64,000 nt of DNA from Pseudomonadota bacterium (lineage in GTDB: Bacteria; Pseudomonadota; Alphaproteobacteria; Rhizobiales; Hyphomicrobiaceae): positions 27,317 through 91,316 of the forward strand of contig JAEZRM010000016.1 of NCBI GenBank assembly GCA_023412805.1. Reading direction: 5' to 3'. Made by a program: the position numbers and the translations under genes. Below the pieces are notes generated by a model. That model was given only the letters and a program-made list of their open reading frames with translations, made no database searches and had not been told where the DNA came from. Shown piece after piece: positions 61,884 through 64,000 of the stretch (position 1 is the first letter of the stretch; each line of letters opens with the position of its first letter).

Positions 61884-63107
61884 TTAAACTCGCGTCAGCA
61901 CCGCAACCGCTTCCAGATGCGGTGAATAGAGAAACTGATCGATCGGCGTCACGGTGTTGAGCGTGTATCCGCCATCGATCAGAATGCGCAAGTCGCGTGC
62001 GAGCGTCGCGGGATTGCATGAGACCATCACGACGCGCTTCACCTTGGATTGCGCGAGACGCTCACATTGTGCTTTCGCCCCTGCCCTTGGCGGATCGAGC
62101 ACCACCGCATGGAGATCCTTCATTTCCATCGGCGAGAGCGGATCGCGGAAGAGGTCGCGCGGCCGCGTCGTCGTCGGTTTCAATCCCTGGTTTTTGCGCA
62201 GGGCCTCGTCGAGCGCGACGATCGCATTGCGGTCGGAATCGTAGGCCATCACACGTGCCTTCTGCGCAATGGGCAGCGTCAGCGTGCCGAGCCCGCAGAA
62301 CAGATCGCCGACAAGCTTTGATTTACCCAGTGCGGACGTCACGAGATCGATCATCGCGCTCTCTGCCTGCGGCACCGCCTGAAGAAACGCGCCCGGCGGC
62401 GGTGTCACGACCTTACCGGCAAAGTGCAGCGTGGGCTTCTGGCGCTCGATCACCGGCACGCCGCCGACGGAAACGCGCGCCAGCTTCACGCTTGCCGCGA
62501 TCTCGCCGATCTTTGCGCGCGCCGCGGCGTTCAACGCGCGTTCGCTGCCCTCGACATCGATATCGGCGCCCGTGTCCGTGAGGGTGACGGCGACGCGCGC
62601 CTCATCTTCCCGCCCCGCAATGATCGCCGCGAGATCCGCGAGCGTGGGCAGCAGGTCGACAATGCGCTTGTCGAGCACGGGGCAATCCTCGGCCGCCACC
62701 AGATCGTGCGAGCGCCGGCCGTGGTAGCCGATGCGCATCGCGCCTTTCATGCGGTGTGCGTTGAATGTCGCCCGGCGTCGCGAGTGCTCGGGCACAGTGA
62801 TCAGTGCCTGCACCTCGATCTCAATCCGGTTCTGCCGCAAGGCGCGCACGAGCAAATCGCGCTTCCACGTCTCGTACATGTCGATAGGCATATGCCGCGC
62901 GACGCAACCGCCGCACGGCTCGTCATTCGGATCAGGCGCGCGCCGTCGATCAGGAAGCAGCGTCACGGGTTCCGGCGCATAGCCTTCCTCCACGCGCCAC
63001 GTCTCACCCGGCAGAGCCTGCGCGATGAATATCTGCTGGCCAGCCGCGGTCGTCGCCATGCCATCGCCTTCCGCACCGAGCCCCATGATTTCGACGATCT
63101 CGCTCAT
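61884..63107 (-). CDS. TrmA/RlmD family RNA (uracil-C5) methyltransferase
   Basis: A 407-residue SAM-dependent enzyme methylating uracil C5 in rRNA or tRNA. The N-terminal iron-sulfur cysteines are in DEPCGGCVARHMP with a third in LVAAEDCPVLDK. SAM binding is in LVGDLFCGLGTLTLPIAQKA, and the catalytic Cys and Pro are in VVMVSCNPATLARDLRILID. There is no clear N-terminal TRAM domain of full length. The start is ATG at 63107, overlapping the tlyA stop (ATGA). The 23S U1939 (RlmD) target is likely but not proven. Confidence 0.9.
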   Translation of the reverse strand: MSEIVEIMGLGAEGDGMATTAAGQQIFIAQALPGETWRVEEGYAPEPVTLLPDRRRAPDPNDEPCGGCVARHMPIDMYETWKRDLLVRALRQNRIEIEVQALITVPEHSRRRATFNAHRMKGAMRIGYHGRRSHDLVAAEDCPVLDKRIVDLLPTLADLAAIIAGREDEARVAVTLTDTGADIDVEGSERALNAAARAKIGEIAASVKLARVSVGGVPVIERQKPTLHFAGKVVTPPPGAFLQAVPQAESAMIDLVTSALGKSKLVGDLFCGLGTLTLPIAQKARVMAYDSDRNAIVALDEALRKNQGLKPTTTRPRDLFRDPLSPMEMKDLHAVVLDPPRAGAKAQCERLAQSKVKRVVMVSCNPATLARDLRILIDGGYTLNTVTPIDQFLYSPHLEAVAVLTRV

Positions 63108-63856
63108 GTGCGGATACCGGCCAGCAAATACTCGACATTCCCTGATCCACCCTCGATCGGCGACGGCATATCTCCGATCACCTTCCACTGCGGCTGCGCG
63201 GCCAGCCAATCACGCGCGGTAGTCAACGCGCGATCGCGCTGTTCCGGATCACGCACGATACCGCCCTTGCCGACGCCCTCGCGTCCAACCTCGAACTGCG
63301 GCTTCACGAGCGCCACGATCCAACACTCCGTTGCAGCGAGCGCCAATGCCGCCGGCAGCACTTTTGTCAACGATATGAAACTCACATCGGCAACGATTGC
63401 ACCAACGGCATTCGGCACGAGCGCCCGATCGAGCGTGCGCGCGTCGCATTGCTCCAGCGCCACGACGCGCGGATCATCCTTCAGCGTTTCATGAAGCTGC
63501 CCTTGCCCCACATCCACTGCGTAGACACGCGCCGCGCCGCGCTCCAGCAGCACCTGCGTGAAACCGCCGGTCGACGCCCCGACATCGAGCGAAACGCGTC
63601 CGGCCGGATCGAGCCCAAATCGATCCAGCGCTGTCGTCAGCTTCACCGCCCCGCGCGACACTTGCGCTGCCGCTTGCGCATCGACGGCAATGGTCTGCTC
63701 ATCGCGCACACTCGCTGCCGGTTTGCGCACGATCTCGCCATCGATGCGCACTTCACCGCGCGCAATGAGATCGCGTGCTTTGGCGCGCGTAGCGACGAGC
63801 CCACGCGCGACGAGCGCGAGGTCCAGGCGTTGCGGCTGTTGATCGGATGGCGTCAT
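63104..63856 (-). CDS. tlyA: TlyA family rRNA 2'-O-methyltransferase
   Basis: A 250-residue protein with an N-terminal S4 RNA-binding domain (RLDLALVARGLVATRAKARD, LIARGEVRIDG) and an FtsJ-like methyltransferase domain. SAM binding is in SLDVGASTGGFTQVLLERGA. The catalytic tetrad would be K (VKLTT), D (ADVSFISL), K (LVKPQFEVGR) and E (NVEYLLAG). TlyA methylates ribose of 16S and/or 23S rRNA cytidines; older names call it hemolysin. The ATG at 63856 has no strong ribosome site. dxs often precedes tlyA in this order but would lie beyond the window. Confidence 0.92.
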   Translation of the reverse strand: MTPSDQQPQRLDLALVARGLVATRAKARDLIARGEVRIDGEIVRKPAASVRDEQTIAVDAQAAAQVSRGAVKLTTALDRFGLDPAGRVSLDVGASTGGFTQVLLERGAARVYAVDVGQGQLHETLKDDPRVVALEQCDARTLDRALVPNAVGAIVADVSFISLTKVLPAALALAATECWIVALVKPQFEVGREGVGKGGIVRDPEQRDRALTTARDWLAAQPQWKVIGDMPSPIEGGSGNVEYLLAGIRT

Positions 63857-63906
63857 GCGGGAAGCGCTAAAGCCTCGCGCATAAATAGTCAAAAAGGCGG
63901 GTGGGT

Positions 63907-64000
63907 CCGGGAGGGTGTCCCTCCCGGCAGGGGTTTCGGGGACTGGTCCCCGTCGCGCCGGAGGCGCGCGGGGGGGGGGGCGCCGCGCCGCGCCGCCCCG
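63907..64000. repeat. Hairpin cluster and GC-only sequence at window edge
   Basis: Three tight hairpins follow each other: CCGGGAGGG/CCCTCCCGG (63907-63927), GGGGAC/GTCCCC (63938-63951) and CGCGCC/GGCGCG (63954-63968). They resemble the island at 831-1085. Then come 11 Gs (63970-63980) and 20 bases of only G and C. The latter may be a sequencing or assembly edge artefact. No gene is visible. Confidence 0.7.

Overview
The window is high-GC DNA from an alphaproteobacterium, most likely a member of the Hyphomicrobiales (Rhizobiales), in the Xanthobacteraceae/Nitrobacteraceae direction. The clues are a DUF721 gene divergent from mutY, metZ behind a SAM-II riboswitch and divergent from a long-form dcd, an IalB family protein, a stand-alone DnaA domain IV protein beside a DUF6456 protein, NuoE-tail-like helix-hairpin-helix domains, and the short palindromic repeats (CCTTCTCCCCGT / ACGGGGAGAAGG) common in this order. 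Nearly all of it is protein coding. I see no rRNA, tRNA, CRISPR array, prophage or transposase gene.

Bases 1-11650: an amidase cut by the left edge, a hairpin-rich repeat island, DUF721/mutY, a patatin-like lipoprotein, a serine hydrolase, an MFS efflux pump followed closely by a YiiX-type papain-like hydrolase, a nitroreductase, and the metZ/dcd pair with its riboswitch. Bases 11650-22900: two universal stress proteins, three related Tyr-rich secreted proteins (two share an upstream motif), an MFS carrier, meaB, pyroglutamyl peptidase, a second amidase, glutathione-dependent formaldehyde dehydrogenase with a clear terminator, IalB and leuD.

Bases 22900-29400 hold the most unusual group: four consecutive plus-strand genes for a BON-repeat/OmpA protein, a 33-residue membrane peptide, a membrane-anchored protein with three NuoE-tail-like helix-hairpin-helix domains, and an exported caspase-like protein with a duplicated C-terminal domain. 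No single known pathway joins them. They look like a cell-envelope module, and this is my best candidate for an undescribed system.

Bases 29400-47400: a YedK/HMCES-type peptidase; a translationally coupled M20 peptidase-amidase-HD hydrolase operon; a VOC/gamma-glutamylcyclotransferase pair; carB and greA; a TAXI-TRAP transporter with a terminator hairpin between binding protein and permease; TrkH; two RidA paralogues coupled to a thioesterase; and a NicO-type metal exporter with a His-rich loop, coupled to a DUF1007 protein. Bases 47600-57350: hisS-hisZ-hisG, DUF983-SURF1, an MmgE/PrpD protein, alaS and the DnaA-like regulator. Bases 57300-64000: DUF6456 (its C-terminus lengthened by a palindromic repeat), a flavin reductase with an NtaA-type monooxygenase, a divergent 4-hydroxybutyryl-CoA dehydratase homologue that appears to lack half of the iron-sulfur ligands, a composite repeat, and two coupled RNA methyltransferase genes. 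The right edge ends in GC-only low-complexity sequence that may be an assembly artefact.
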